This document shows, in pieces, positions 37,578 to 46,087 of a stretch of 64,000 bases of DNA; positions within the stretch are counted from its first letter, which is position 1; the number at the start of each line of letters is the position of its first letter. Under the pieces are notes generated by a model, which saw nothing but the letters and a program-made list of their open reading frames with translations, did no database searches and was not told where the DNA came from. The stretch is from GCA-002708315 sp963676635 (GTDB lineage: Bacteria; Bacteroidota; Bacteroidia; Bacteroidales; F082). The position numbers and the translations under genes were made by a program. Location: the NCBI GenBank assembly GCA_963676635.1, contig OY781105.1, forward strand, positions 3,410,001 through 3,474,000. The letters run 5' to 3'.

Positions 37578-39233
37578 ATGTTTATGCATTCATTTCTCAA
37601 AGATAATCACGAAGAACTTATAAGAAGTTGTAATACATATGCTGAGGTAATTAACAAGCGATCAGCTGCTAATCCTGATCATGTGGTTTTCAAATTTTTA
37701 CCAGATGGTGTGAATGAGGATGGCTCTTTAACATATCAACAGCTGATCTGCAAGTCTAAGGCTGTTGCTGCAATTCTGCAGCAAAATGGCAGTAAGGGTG
37801 ATAACGTGTTGCTTCTTTTTCAACCCGGATTGGATTATATTGTTTCTTTGTTTGCGTGTTTATTATCGGGATTTGTTGCTGTTCCTGCCTATCCGCCACG
37901 ACGGAATAGGGGCATAGAGAGAATATTTAAAATTATTGATGATTCAGAAGTGCAGATATGTCTTGTGTCAAAGCATATATATAATGATATTCAAAGGAAT
38001 TTCAGTGATGACGAGAATTTAAAAGGTCTTTCCTGGGTTGTTTATGATGATATATCAAATGAAAGCAGTCATGGTTTTATAGAAACAGAGCTGATGCCTG
38101 ATGATATAGCCTTGCTTCAGTATACTTCCGGGTCAACAGGGGATCCAAAAGGGGTTATTATAAGTCAGAAGAATTTGTTGTATAACTCTGAATACATAAG
38201 GCAGTCATTTAATCATGATGAGCATCTGGTTGGTGTTAACTGGCTGCCTGTTTTTCATGACATGGGTTTGATAGGTACGGTATTACAGCCTCCTTATGTT
38301 GGAGGGGTTAGTTACCTGATGCCTCCCGTTACTATTCTTAAAAATCCCCTGATATGGCTTAAGGCAATAGAAAAGTACAGGGCTAATACAGTTGGTGGCC
38401 CAAACTTTATTTATGATTACTGTGTGCAGAGAATAAGTAATGAGGAGTGTAAGGATCTGGATCTTAGTTCTGTTAATGTATTTTTCTGTGGAGCTGAACC
38501 TATCAGAGAAGCTACTTTAACTTCTTTTGCTGAGAAATTTAAAACTGCAAAAGCTACTCATGAGATGTTGTACCCTTGTTATGGTATGGCTGAAACAACA
38601 TTAATCGTAACAGGGGGAGTGTATAATGAGAAGCCTGTGTATTTAGATATTGATGCTGATGCATTTAGCAAGAACACAATTGAAGTTGTTGAGGAGAAGG
38701 GTAAAAATACAGTAACTCTTGTGAGTTCGGGTACAACATGGCTTGAGACAGAAGTGCTAGTGGTTGATCCACGGACTAATAATAAATTATCTGAGGGTAA
38801 TATTGGCGAAGTATGGATTGGCGGACCAACTGTTGCTTCTGGTTATTATGGGAGAGAGGATGAGTCTGTAAGGTTGTTTAATGCTTTTACGTCAGATTCC
38901 AATGAAGGGCCTTACTTCAAATCAGGTGATCTGGGGTTTATATATAATAAGGAAGTGTTTATAACCGGACGGCTTAGGGATGTTATAATAATCCGTGGTA
39001 TTAATTTTTATCCCTCCGATATTGAGTTTTTAATACAGGATAATATAAAAGAACTGAAGCGAAATGCCGGTGCTGCTTTTTCAGTTGTTGAAGAAGGGCA
39101 GGAGCGGCTTGTGATTGTACAGGAACTGGAACGTACCGCTATGCGTGATACAGATCATGATTATGTTATACGAAAGGTTAGGGAACTTGTTTCTGAGATT
39201 ATGTTCTGGAAGTGCATGATATTGTTCTTGTGA
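37578..39233 (+). CDS. Fatty acyl-AMP ligase, frameshifted before its C-terminal catalytic lysine
   Basis: An ANL-superfamily adenylating enzyme, 551 residues in this frame (a second ATG at 37584 is equally possible). YTSGSTGDPKGV (about 185) is the P-loop; PLIWLKAIEKYRA and GGPNFIYDYCVQRI mark the FAAL branch, which activates fatty acids and passes them to carrier proteins instead of CoA. The frame then leaves homology after VRELVSEI and stops at 39233. The expected continuation (HDIVLVSTGSIPMTSSGKIQR, with the catalytic lysine) is in another frame from 39212. As read, this product lacks that lysine and the carrier domain. Confidence 0.8.
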   Translation: MFMHSFLKDNHEELIRSCNTYAEVINKRSAANPDHVVFKFLPDGVNEDGSLTYQQLICKSKAVAAILQQNGSKGDNVLLLFQPGLDYIVSLFACLLSGFVAVPAYPPRRNRGIERIFKIIDDSEVQICLVSKHIYNDIQRNFSDDENLKGLSWVVYDDISNESSHGFIETELMPDDIALLQYTSGSTGDPKGVIISQKNLLYNSEYIRQSFNHDEHLVGVNWLPVFHDMGLIGTVLQPPYVGGVSYLMPPVTILKNPLIWLKAIEKYRANTVGGPNFIYDYCVQRISNEECKDLDLSSVNVFFCGAEPIREATLTSFAEKFKTAKATHEMLYPCYGMAETTLIVTGGVYNEKPVYLDIDADAFSKNTIEVVEEKGKNTVTLVSSGTTWLETEVLVVDPRTNNKLSEGNIGEVWIGGPTVASGYYGREDESVRLFNAFTSDSNEGPYFKSGDLGFIYNKEVFITGRLRDVIIIRGINFYPSDIEFLIQDNIKELKRNAGAAFSVVEEGQERLVIVQELERTAMRDTDHDYVIRKVRELVSEIMFWKCMILFL

Positions 39234-39637
39234 GTACAGGCAGTATACCAATGACTTCCAGTGGGAAAATACAGCGGCAAAAGACAAAGTCATTATATAA
39301 GGATGGTAAATTAAAGGTGGTTGCTCAATGTTCATTATGCCGGGAATCTGATATGGAAAGTGAAATAAGCGTTTCTGAAGATCCATCTGAGGAAAATATC
39401 AAAGAATGGCTGGTGCAATGGATTATGATTCATCAGAAGCTTAATCGTGAGGATATCGATTATGAGACTTTTATTACTGCATATGGTGTTGACTCTATTG
39501 CTGCAGTAACGCTAGAGGTTGATATTAGTAACCATTTTGGTTTTCAATGGCACATTAGCTCCTTTATGCTTGATCCTACAATAAACGGACTTGCTATTGA
39601 AGGTGTAAAGTTGTATGAGGAATCAATAAATAATTAG
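39212..39637 (+). CDS. FAAL C-terminal tip fused to acyl carrier protein domain (frameshift continuation)
   Basis: The GTG at 39212 is only a formal start; the segment is best read as the end of the upstream ligase. Its first 30 residues carry the ligase A10 motif TSSGKIQR (Lys19). After a linker (about 31-58), residues 60-140 form an acyl carrier domain with YGVDSIAAV, whose Ser95 is the phosphopantetheine attachment site. The whole original protein would be a FAAL-ACP didomain of roughly 685 residues. AcpS encoded at 12.3 kb, or another transferase, would arm it. Confidence 0.75.
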   Translation: MHDIVLVSTGSIPMTSSGKIQRQKTKSLYKDGKLKVVAQCSLCRESDMESEISVSEDPSEENIKEWLVQWIMIHQKLNREDIDYETFITAYGVDSIAAVTLEVDISNHFGFQWHISSFMLDPTINGLAIEGVKLYEESINN

Positions 39638-39650
39638 AGACTCTCAAAAA

Positions 39651-41306
39651 CTATTCTCGTTCAAAAACTACTTCACCATTAAAAAGAGTCATCTGTACTT
39701 TGATCTTAAACAATTCTTCAGGCTGTACACTAAAAATGTTTTTATCAAGTACTGCAATGTCAGCTTTCTTTCCTGGTTCTAATGTCCCTGTAATCTCTTC
39801 GTTGAAATTCTGATGTGCACCTCCTGTAGTATATTTTTTAATGGCTGTGTTTAGATCTATTCTCTGATCAGATTCATATGGTTTAAGCATATCTTCATCG
39901 GGATTCTCTCGTGTTACAGCTGTTCCTATCCCATCCAATGGGTTCATATTGCTGCTGATATTACCCCAGGGCCAGTCGCTTCCAAATGCTATGCGTACTC
40001 CTGCATCCAGAAAGCTCTTTAGCATATAGCGTCTGTCGGATCGTGGTTGAGCCAGAAGCGGAATGGTCTCTTCAAAGTAATTGCTGTCCATGTAAAACCA
40101 TGCAGGCTGGAAGCTTGCAAATATGCCAAGGTCTGCAAAGCGTTTCACATCCTTATCACTAGCCAGTTCAATATGGGCAAGAGTATGTCGTGAGTCTCGT
40201 TGCCCGTTCTTTTTCCGGGCTTCTTCAAAACCATTTAAAGCAGCATTTACAGCCCCATCACCTATGGAGTGTACATGTACCTGAATGCCTCTTTTATCAA
40301 GTTCTGTAACAGTATTCTTATAAACATCAGCAGGCCAGACGGGTCTGCCCATAAAGCCCTTTCTGTCTGAATAGTCTTTCAACAAAAAGCCTGTATGGCC
40401 TTCAATAGCACCATCCATAAATATTTTAGCCAGTCTTACTCTGTAGTTTTTATTATTGTGATAACTATTGAAGATATTTACAACTTCATCAATCTGTTCA
40501 ACACCTTTGTCGGGATCAAGTACATAGCTTTGCTCGATTCGCATTTTAACTTCGCCCTTTTCATCAAGTTTGCTGATTGCCTTAAATGCTTTTGTCTGAC
40601 TATGATTTAGGATGCCGGCATCGAATAGGGCTGTGATACCATTTTCTGCTGCTTTCTTCTGATAAGTTTTGACAGCTGCCTGCCAGTCTTCATCAGATGG
40701 TTCCGGTAGTTTATTGAGTACCATATTTATTGCTGATGATTCTCTCAAACATCCTGAAGGCTCATTGCTTCCTTCATAGCGTTCTATAAGTCCGCCTTCC
40801 GGATCTTTAGTGCTGCTGTTAATACCTGCCATCTTCAAAGCAGCACTGTTTACCCAGCATGAGTGATAGTCGATGGATAGAAATGCTGCAGGTTTATCTG
40901 GCGCTATTTTGTCGATATCTTTTTTGTCAGGACCCTTGGGGCCAAAAGGAGCGTGCGCCCAGCCAAACCCCATAATATGACTATGGTCTTTATTTTTATT
41001 TATGTATTTTTTAATAATAGAAAGGTAATCATTAAGCACTTTACCTGTTGACAAAAGGCAGTGATTAATTAACCGTCCTCCCATAATGCCATGAGCATGA
41101 CTATCGCAAAATCCGGGAAGAACAGTATTGCCTTGTAAGTCATACACAATACTTTTTTCTCCGGCCAAAGCTAATGCGTCTTCATCATTGCCAATAAAGA
41201 TGATTTTGTCATCTTTAACAGCAAGTGCTGTATACTCAGTATTTTCATCAGTGGCTGTGAAAATGTGAGCGTTTTTGAATATTATACTTGGTGTTTCTGA
41301 TGTCAT
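39651..41306 (-). CDS. YtcJ-type metal-dependent amidohydrolase
   Basis: A 551-residue TIM-barrel amidohydrolase. The first metal motif is in CDSHAHGIMGG (about 67-77). Later ligands are suggested in VHVHSIGDGAVN, TLAHIELAS and FGSDWPWGN. The C-terminal segment GTLEPGKKADIAVLDKN is typical of the YtcJ (amidohydrolase 3) family. Substrate is unknown; related enzymes cleave N-acyl or cyclic amide bonds. No signal peptide. It follows the PLP decarboxylase on the same strand after eight bases, which suggests a shared amine or amino-acid substrate chain (inference). Confidence 0.82.
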   Translation of the reverse strand: MTSETPSIIFKNAHIFTATDENTEYTALAVKDDKIIFIGNDEDALALAGEKSIVYDLQGNTVLPGFCDSHAHGIMGGRLINHCLLSTGKVLNDYLSIIKKYINKNKDHSHIMGFGWAHAPFGPKGPDKKDIDKIAPDKPAAFLSIDYHSCWVNSAALKMAGINSSTKDPEGGLIERYEGSNEPSGCLRESSAINMVLNKLPEPSDEDWQAAVKTYQKKAAENGITALFDAGILNHSQTKAFKAISKLDEKGEVKMRIEQSYVLDPDKGVEQIDEVVNIFNSYHNNKNYRVRLAKIFMDGAIEGHTGFLLKDYSDRKGFMGRPVWPADVYKNTVTELDKRGIQVHVHSIGDGAVNAALNGFEEARKKNGQRDSRHTLAHIELASDKDVKRFADLGIFASFQPAWFYMDSNYFEETIPLLAQPRSDRRYMLKSFLDAGVRIAFGSDWPWGNISSNMNPLDGIGTAVTRENPDEDMLKPYESDQRIDLNTAIKKYTTGGAHQNFNEEITGTLEPGKKADIAVLDKNIFSVQPEELFKIKVQMTLFNGEVVFERE

Positions 41307-41314
41307 AAATCATG

Positions 41315-42874
41315 TTATAAATTAAAAATCTCTTCATAAGTATCCCTGCTTTTAATAACAGCAACGAGTCCGTTATCGTCAAATAGTAGTCGTGCAGGGC
41401 GTGGGAACGAATTTGTGTTTGCTGCGAAGAAACCAGGGTCGTAAGCACCTGTATAGTAGCAGCCCAGTACATCACCACGTTTAGGTTTTCTTTGGAGGAA
41501 TGCTTTGTATTTGGAGATAATATCGCCGGAATAGCATAAGTTACCTGCAATAAAGGTTTCAAAAGGTTCATCATCTCTTGTGTAAGGCTCGTTAAAAATC
41601 GTCCATGAATTAACAGCCGGTAGCAGCATAGCAGTACCATAGCTGGTTACATTAGCTTCAAGAGTAAGGAGGTTGTGGTATTTAGCTACTGTACGCAGAT
41701 GTCCTGCCTTTGCCAGAGTCAGGCCGCTTTCTTCAGCAATACTTCTGCCAGGCTCAATTACAATTTCCGGTGTGCCCAACTGTTTAAGGGCTTCTTTTAC
41801 TGAAATTTTTTCATTGTTTACAATAATATCTCCCTTTAGAATCTTCTCAAGCATCTTGTGTTTTGGATAATCAGAGTACATCTTTTCGCCTGTCCATTTA
41901 TTGGGGTTCACCTGACCATTTTCTTTTCTTTCAAGGCCGGCAAGTTCATTATTCCATATAAAAGCATTTGCCTCATCGCCTTTTTTTGTTGCGACATAAC
42001 CGGCACTTACTCTTTCTTCGAGGTATTCCCATTCTTCTTGTGTAACGTAATCAACAGGGAAGCCTCCACCAATATTCATTAGCTTAACAGGATGTCCTTC
42101 CTGTTGTAGCAATTTTCCAAGTTCTACCAGTGAACCTATAGCTTCCAGGTAAGCAACGGGTTCGCTTATTTGTGACCCAATGTGTGTATGGAAACCATGA
42201 AAGTCGAGGTTTGTAAACTGCTTTAGACTTTTTATTATACCCGGGATATTTACAATGTCTTCACCAAATTTAGACCATATACCTGCGGTAAACACGTTGG
42301 CATCTGTTACATTTGACATCTTGAATCCGGCAACACGTAATACAACTCTTGCGGTTTTATTAAGGGCCTTTGCTCTGGCATCAATTGTCTTCATTTCTTC
42401 ATAGCTGTCGGCAACAAAGAACATATTTCTTCCTACTGCTTCATCAATGAGTAAGTCACTTTTCGTATTTCCGTTAACATCTATATTAAAAGGATCTATT
42501 CCTCCTTGCAGTGCAGCTTTCATTTCATTTACTGAAGCCACATCTGCACCTATGCCTAATTTTGCCATCATTTTGAAAACAGCAGGGTGGGGGTTTACCT
42601 TTCCTGCAAATCGTATTTTCCCATTTGGATACTCTTTTTTAAATACTTCCTGAAAGTTTTTTACATTCTGAATCATTATAGGAGCATAAATGATATGTAA
42701 TGGTAATCCGAATTCATTAGCCCAGTGTTGATAGGGTTTGCCCGAAATTAATATTTCGTTTCCATTCTTTTTCAGGAATCCATTCTTATCGAGTAATGGT
42801 GTTCCCCATTCAAAGCCTGCTTCTTCGTTTTTACCGGGTTTGTGTACGGATTTCTTGAAAATAAAATCATTCAT
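41315..42874 (-). CDS. Fold-III PLP decarboxylase (diaminopimelate/ornithine/arginine decarboxylase family)
   Basis: A 519-residue enzyme. The PLP lysine probably lies in FAGKVNPHP (about residues 89-97), followed by GIGADVASVNEM and NIDVNGNTKS. FHTHIGSQ (about 225), NIGGGFPVDY (about 268), EPGRSIAEESG (about 373) and the C-terminal GNLCYSGDI (about 445) are the other family motifs. An insert of about 80 residues between GGGFP and EPGRS makes it longer than ordinary lysA products of about 420. The FAGKVNP sequence differs from the more common YAxKAN. Substrate is therefore uncertain and lysA is not assigned. Confidence 0.8.
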   Translation of the reverse strand: MNDFIFKKSVHKPGKNEEAGFEWGTPLLDKNGFLKKNGNEILISGKPYQHWANEFGLPLHIIYAPIMIQNVKNFQEVFKKEYPNGKIRFAGKVNPHPAVFKMMAKLGIGADVASVNEMKAALQGGIDPFNIDVNGNTKSDLLIDEAVGRNMFFVADSYEEMKTIDARAKALNKTARVVLRVAGFKMSNVTDANVFTAGIWSKFGEDIVNIPGIIKSLKQFTNLDFHGFHTHIGSQISEPVAYLEAIGSLVELGKLLQQEGHPVKLMNIGGGFPVDYVTQEEWEYLEERVSAGYVATKKGDEANAFIWNNELAGLERKENGQVNPNKWTGEKMYSDYPKHKMLEKILKGDIIVNNEKISVKEALKQLGTPEIVIEPGRSIAEESGLTLAKAGHLRTVAKYHNLLTLEANVTSYGTAMLLPAVNSWTIFNEPYTRDDEPFETFIAGNLCYSGDIISKYKAFLQRKPKRGDVLGCYYTGAYDPGFFAANTNSFPRPARLLFDDNGLVAVIKSRDTYEEIFNL

Positions 42875-43102
42875 AGTAATATCTCCTATTATAGTTAGTA
42901 TTATATCGAAAAAAAGCTAATTTATTGAAAATTAACGGAGGTGCAAAATACTTTGAGTGTTTTAATTAAAGTTATTGCCAGTGAGAACTTAATTACGGGC
43001 TGACTCAAAGGGGGTTACATGTTGTTGATATTTTTGTAAAATATATTGTTTGCATTTAACAAATTATCACATTATTTTTAACCTTTACTAAATCAAGTTG
43101 TC

Positions 43103-43110
43103 TATCTTTG
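43103..43110 (+). promoter_or_regulatory. Possible -7 box upstream of the aminotransferase gene
   Basis: TATCTTTG matches TAnnTTTG and is 29 bp before the chosen ATG. No convincing -33 TTG is at the expected distance. Confidence 0.35.
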
Positions 43111-43139
43111 TGCTTTGTGAAAAAATTAACACTCGTTTT

Positions 43140-44267
43140 ATGAAACACAATATGGTAGACCTTAAAGGTCAATATCTGAAAATAAAAAATGAAGTCGACG
43201 AAGCTGTGCTTGAAGTACTTGACACAACAGCATTTATAAATGGTCCTGCTGTAAAAAACTTTCAACAGAAACTGGAAGAATATCTTGACGTAAAGCATGT
43301 TATCCCATGTGCCAACGGTACTGATGCGTTACAGGTTGCGCTTATGGCTCTTGGATTAAAACCAGGGGATGAAGTAATTACATCTTCTTTTACTTTTATA
43401 GCTACTGCTGAAGTTATTGCATTACTCAACCTTACTCCTGTATTGGTTGATGTTCTTCCTGATACTTATAATATAGACCCTAAGGCTATTGAAAAGGCTA
43501 TTACTCCGAAAACAAAGGCTATTATACCTGTTCATATCTTCGGACAATGTGCTAATCTGCATGAAATTATGGATATTGCTAATAAGCATGATTTATATGT
43601 TGTTGAAGATACAGCGCAGGCTGTTGGTGCTGAATATACTTGTCCGCAAAGTGGTAAAGTTAAAAAGGCTGGTGCTTTTGCACATATAGGATGTACTTCT
43701 TTCTTCCCATCCAAAAACCTTGGTGCTTATGGCGATGGGGGAGCAATCTTTACTAATGATGATGATTTGGCAGCTAAAATGCGTGTTGTTGTAAATCATG
43801 GTATGACTGTGCGTTATTATCATGATGAAATTGGTGTTAACTCTCGTCTGGATAGTATTCAGGCTGCTATTCTCGGTATAAAGCTCGATCATCTTGATGA
43901 ATACACTAAGGCTCGCCAACAAGCTGCTGAATATTATAATAACGCTTTTGCTGACTGTGAGAAGATTGATACTCCTGCAACGGCAGACTTTACAACTCAT
44001 GTTTTCCATCAGTACACTATGGTTCTTAAAGATGTTGATCGTGAAGGTTTAATGAAACATCTTGCTGATAAAGGTATCGCTTCTGCAATTTATTATCCTG
44101 TGCCTTTGCATATGCAGAAGGCTTATCTGGATCCTCGTTACAAAGAAGGTGACTTCCCTGTTACTGAAAGTTTGTGTAAATCTGTAATGTCCTTGCCGAT
44201 TCATACTGAGCTTACTCCTGAGATTCAGAAAGAAATTACTGATGCTGTTCTGGAGTTTATTGGATAG
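43140..44267 (+). CDS. DegT/DnrJ/EryC1/StrS sugar aminotransferase (WbpE-like)
   Basis: The start MKHNMVDLKGQY at 43140 gives 375 residues, the family length. PCANGTDALQVAL near residue 60, DTAQAVGAEY near 158, and FFPSKNLGAYGDGGA near 189 with the PLP lysine are clear. Such enzymes transfer an amino group from glutamate to a nucleotide-linked keto sugar. The next gene is a WbpD-like N-acetyltransferase, so the sugar is probably UDP-3-amino-GlcNAcA or a relative, as in the WbpABEDI pathway. The oxidase and dehydrogenase (wbpA, wbpB) were not found in this window. Confidence 0.9.
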   Translation: MKHNMVDLKGQYLKIKNEVDEAVLEVLDTTAFINGPAVKNFQQKLEEYLDVKHVIPCANGTDALQVALMALGLKPGDEVITSSFTFIATAEVIALLNLTPVLVDVLPDTYNIDPKAIEKAITPKTKAIIPVHIFGQCANLHEIMDIANKHDLYVVEDTAQAVGAEYTCPQSGKVKKAGAFAHIGCTSFFPSKNLGAYGDGGAIFTNDDDLAAKMRVVVNHGMTVRYYHDEIGVNSRLDSIQAAILGIKLDHLDEYTKARQQAAEYYNNAFADCEKIDTPATADFTTHVFHQYTMVLKDVDREGLMKHLADKGIASAIYYPVPLHMQKAYLDPRYKEGDFPVTESLCKSVMSLPIHTELTPEIQKEITDAVLEFIG

Positions 44268-44312
44268 TTTTTGATTGCTCATCGCGAAAGCTTTAAGTAT
44301 TTACGATAAAGA

Positions 44313-44352
44313 AAACAATGGGACCGGAGGTGATTCTTCCTGTCCCTTGTTT
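44313..44352 (+). terminator. Long hairpin after the aminotransferase gene
   Basis: AAACAA pairs with TTGTTT, GGGAC with GTCCC and GGAGG with CTTCC (one G-U pair) around a TGATT loop; a single mismatch and a bulged T interrupt the stem. It is followed by TTTAATGTTT, a weak T tract. It probably terminates or attenuates transcription between the aminotransferase and acetyltransferase genes. Confidence 0.6.
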
Positions 44353-44417
44353 AATGTTTATCAATAATAAAACTAAAATAGTTTGTAAATTTGAACTTTT
44401 AACCTTAAACACGCAAC

Positions 44418-44993
44418 ATGAAAGAAAAATATTTTGCGCATCCTACAGCTATTATTGATGAGGGTTGTGATATTGGTGAAGGCACTAAAATATGGCACTT
44501 CTCACATATTATGTCGGATTGTGTATTGGGTGAGAACTGTAACATTGGCCAGAATGTGGTTGTGTCGCCTAATGTTGTTCTTGGAAAGAATGTTAAGGTG
44601 CAGAATAACGTTTCCATATATACAGGTGTAATATGTGAAGATGATGTGTTTTTGGGACCATCTATGGTGTTTACTAATGTTGTTAATCCCAGAAGCGGTG
44701 TTAATCGTCGGGGACAATACACGAAAACTGTTGTGAAAAAAGGTGCAAGTATTGGTGCTAACGCAACTATTGTTTGTGGTCATGATATTGGTGAGTATGC
44801 TTTTATTGGTGCTGGTGCTGTGGTTACAAAAGAAGTACTGCCGTATGCACTTGTTGTTGGTAATCCTGCCCGTCATATTGGTTGGATGAGCGAGTTTGGC
44901 CACCGACTTGAATTTGATGAAAGTGGGATTGCTATTTGTCCGGAAAGCAGAGAAAAGTACAGGATTGTTGACAATAAGGTTAGTAAACTATAA
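44418..44993 (+). CDS. wbpD: WbpD-like N-acetyltransferase (left-handed beta-helix)
   Basis: A 191-residue acyltransferase built from hexapeptide repeats (ENCNIGQNVVVSPNVVLG and so on), with the cap GAGAVVTKEVLPYALVVGNPAR near residue 133-155. The early segment FAHPTAIIDEG and the NPRSGVNRRGQY loop match the WbpD/WlbB group, which acetylates UDP-3-amino-2-acetamido-dideoxyglucuronate with acetyl-CoA. The preceding aminotransferase makes the substrate. The products feed surface polysaccharide synthesis. Confidence 0.87.
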   Translation: MKEKYFAHPTAIIDEGCDIGEGTKIWHFSHIMSDCVLGENCNIGQNVVVSPNVVLGKNVKVQNNVSIYTGVICEDDVFLGPSMVFTNVVNPRSGVNRRGQYTKTVVKKGASIGANATIVCGHDIGEYAFIGAGAVVTKEVLPYALVVGNPARHIGWMSEFGHRLEFDESGIAICPESREKYRIVDNKVSKL

Positions 44994-45033
44994 AAAAGTA
45001 GTACTTTTAAAATCTCAATAAAAGATATAATTC

Positions 45034-46047
45034 ATGAAGATACTGGTAACCGGAGGAACGGGATTTATTGGCTCTCATACTGTTGTTGAGCTTCAGAATA
45101 AAGGATTTGAGGTTGTTATTGTGGATAACCTAAGTAATTCAAGTGCTGAAATTGCTGATAATATTGCGCTTATTACAGGTATAAAGCCTGAACTTGAAGT
45201 TTTTGATCTTACTGATAAAGAACTTACTGCTGATTTTTTCAAACGTCATAATGAACTTGCGGGGATTATTCACTTTGCAGCTTATAAGGCAGTTGGTGAG
45301 TCGGTTAATAAGCCTCTTATGTATTATGGAAATAATCTGGAGTCGCTTATTAATATTCTTGAAGGTATGAAAGCGAATAATATTCAGAATATTGTTTTTT
45401 CATCATCGTGTACTGTGTATGGTCAGCCTGATGAATTACCTGTATCGGAAAATGCACCTATTAAGAAGGCTGAATCTCCTTATGGTAATACAAAACAAAT
45501 ATCAGAAGAAATAATACGCGACACTGTTAAAGCAACAGATATTCATGCTATTGCATTGAGATATTTTAACCCTATCGGGGCTCACCCTTCTGCCATTATT
45601 GGTGAGCTGCCTCTTGGAGTTCCAAATAATCTAATGCCTTTTATTACACAAACCGCGGTTGGAATTCGTGATCAACTTAAAGTGTTTGGCGAAGATTATC
45701 CTACTCCTGATGGTACTGCCATAAGGGATTATATCCATGTTGTAGATCTTGCCAAAGCGCATGTGGTTGCTGTCGACAGAATGGTTAACAACAGCATGAA
45801 TGAAGATCTTGAAATATTTAATCTGGGTACTGGTAACGGATATTCTGTTCTTGAAGTGATTAAGTCATTTGAGAAAGTGTCAGGTGTTAAGCTTAATTAT
45901 AAGATAGTTGATCGCCGTGAGGGTGATATTACTCAGGTTTGGGCTAACCCTGATTATTCTAATAAGGTACTCGGTTGGAAAGCTGAACTTGGTATTGATG
46001 AGATGACAAAATCGGCATGGGACTGGCAACTGAAGTTGCAGGGATAA
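45034..46047 (+). CDS. galE: UDP-glucose 4-epimerase
   Basis: A 337-residue extended SDR enzyme. NAD-binding GGTGFIGSH at residues 7-15, SSSCTVYGQP near 125 and catalytic YGNTKQISEE (YxxxK) near 149 are visible, with the typical GTAIRDYIHVVDLAKAH near 228. It interconverts UDP-glucose and UDP-galactose in the cytosol. It is located between wbpD and rfbB in a glycan-precursor group. Epimerisation of N-acetylated UDP sugars as well is possible. Confidence 0.93.
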   Translation: MKILVTGGTGFIGSHTVVELQNKGFEVVIVDNLSNSSAEIADNIALITGIKPELEVFDLTDKELTADFFKRHNELAGIIHFAAYKAVGESVNKPLMYYGNNLESLINILEGMKANNIQNIVFSSSCTVYGQPDELPVSENAPIKKAESPYGNTKQISEEIIRDTVKATDIHAIALRYFNPIGAHPSAIIGELPLGVPNNLMPFITQTAVGIRDQLKVFGEDYPTPDGTAIRDYIHVVDLAKAHVVAVDRMVNNSMNEDLEIFNLGTGNGYSVLEVIKSFEKVSGVKLNYKIVDRREGDITQVWANPDYSNKVLGWKAELGIDEMTKSAWDWQLKLQG

Positions 46048-46087
46048 TGTTAAGAATTTATGTTTAATGTTAAAAGTTTAGAGTTAT

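Noticed and set aside
37499..37600. Longer N-terminus for the alpha/beta hydrolase
   Set aside because: The extra 34 residues have no family resemblance and overlap the divergent ligase start; the GTG at 37498 begins just before the fold.
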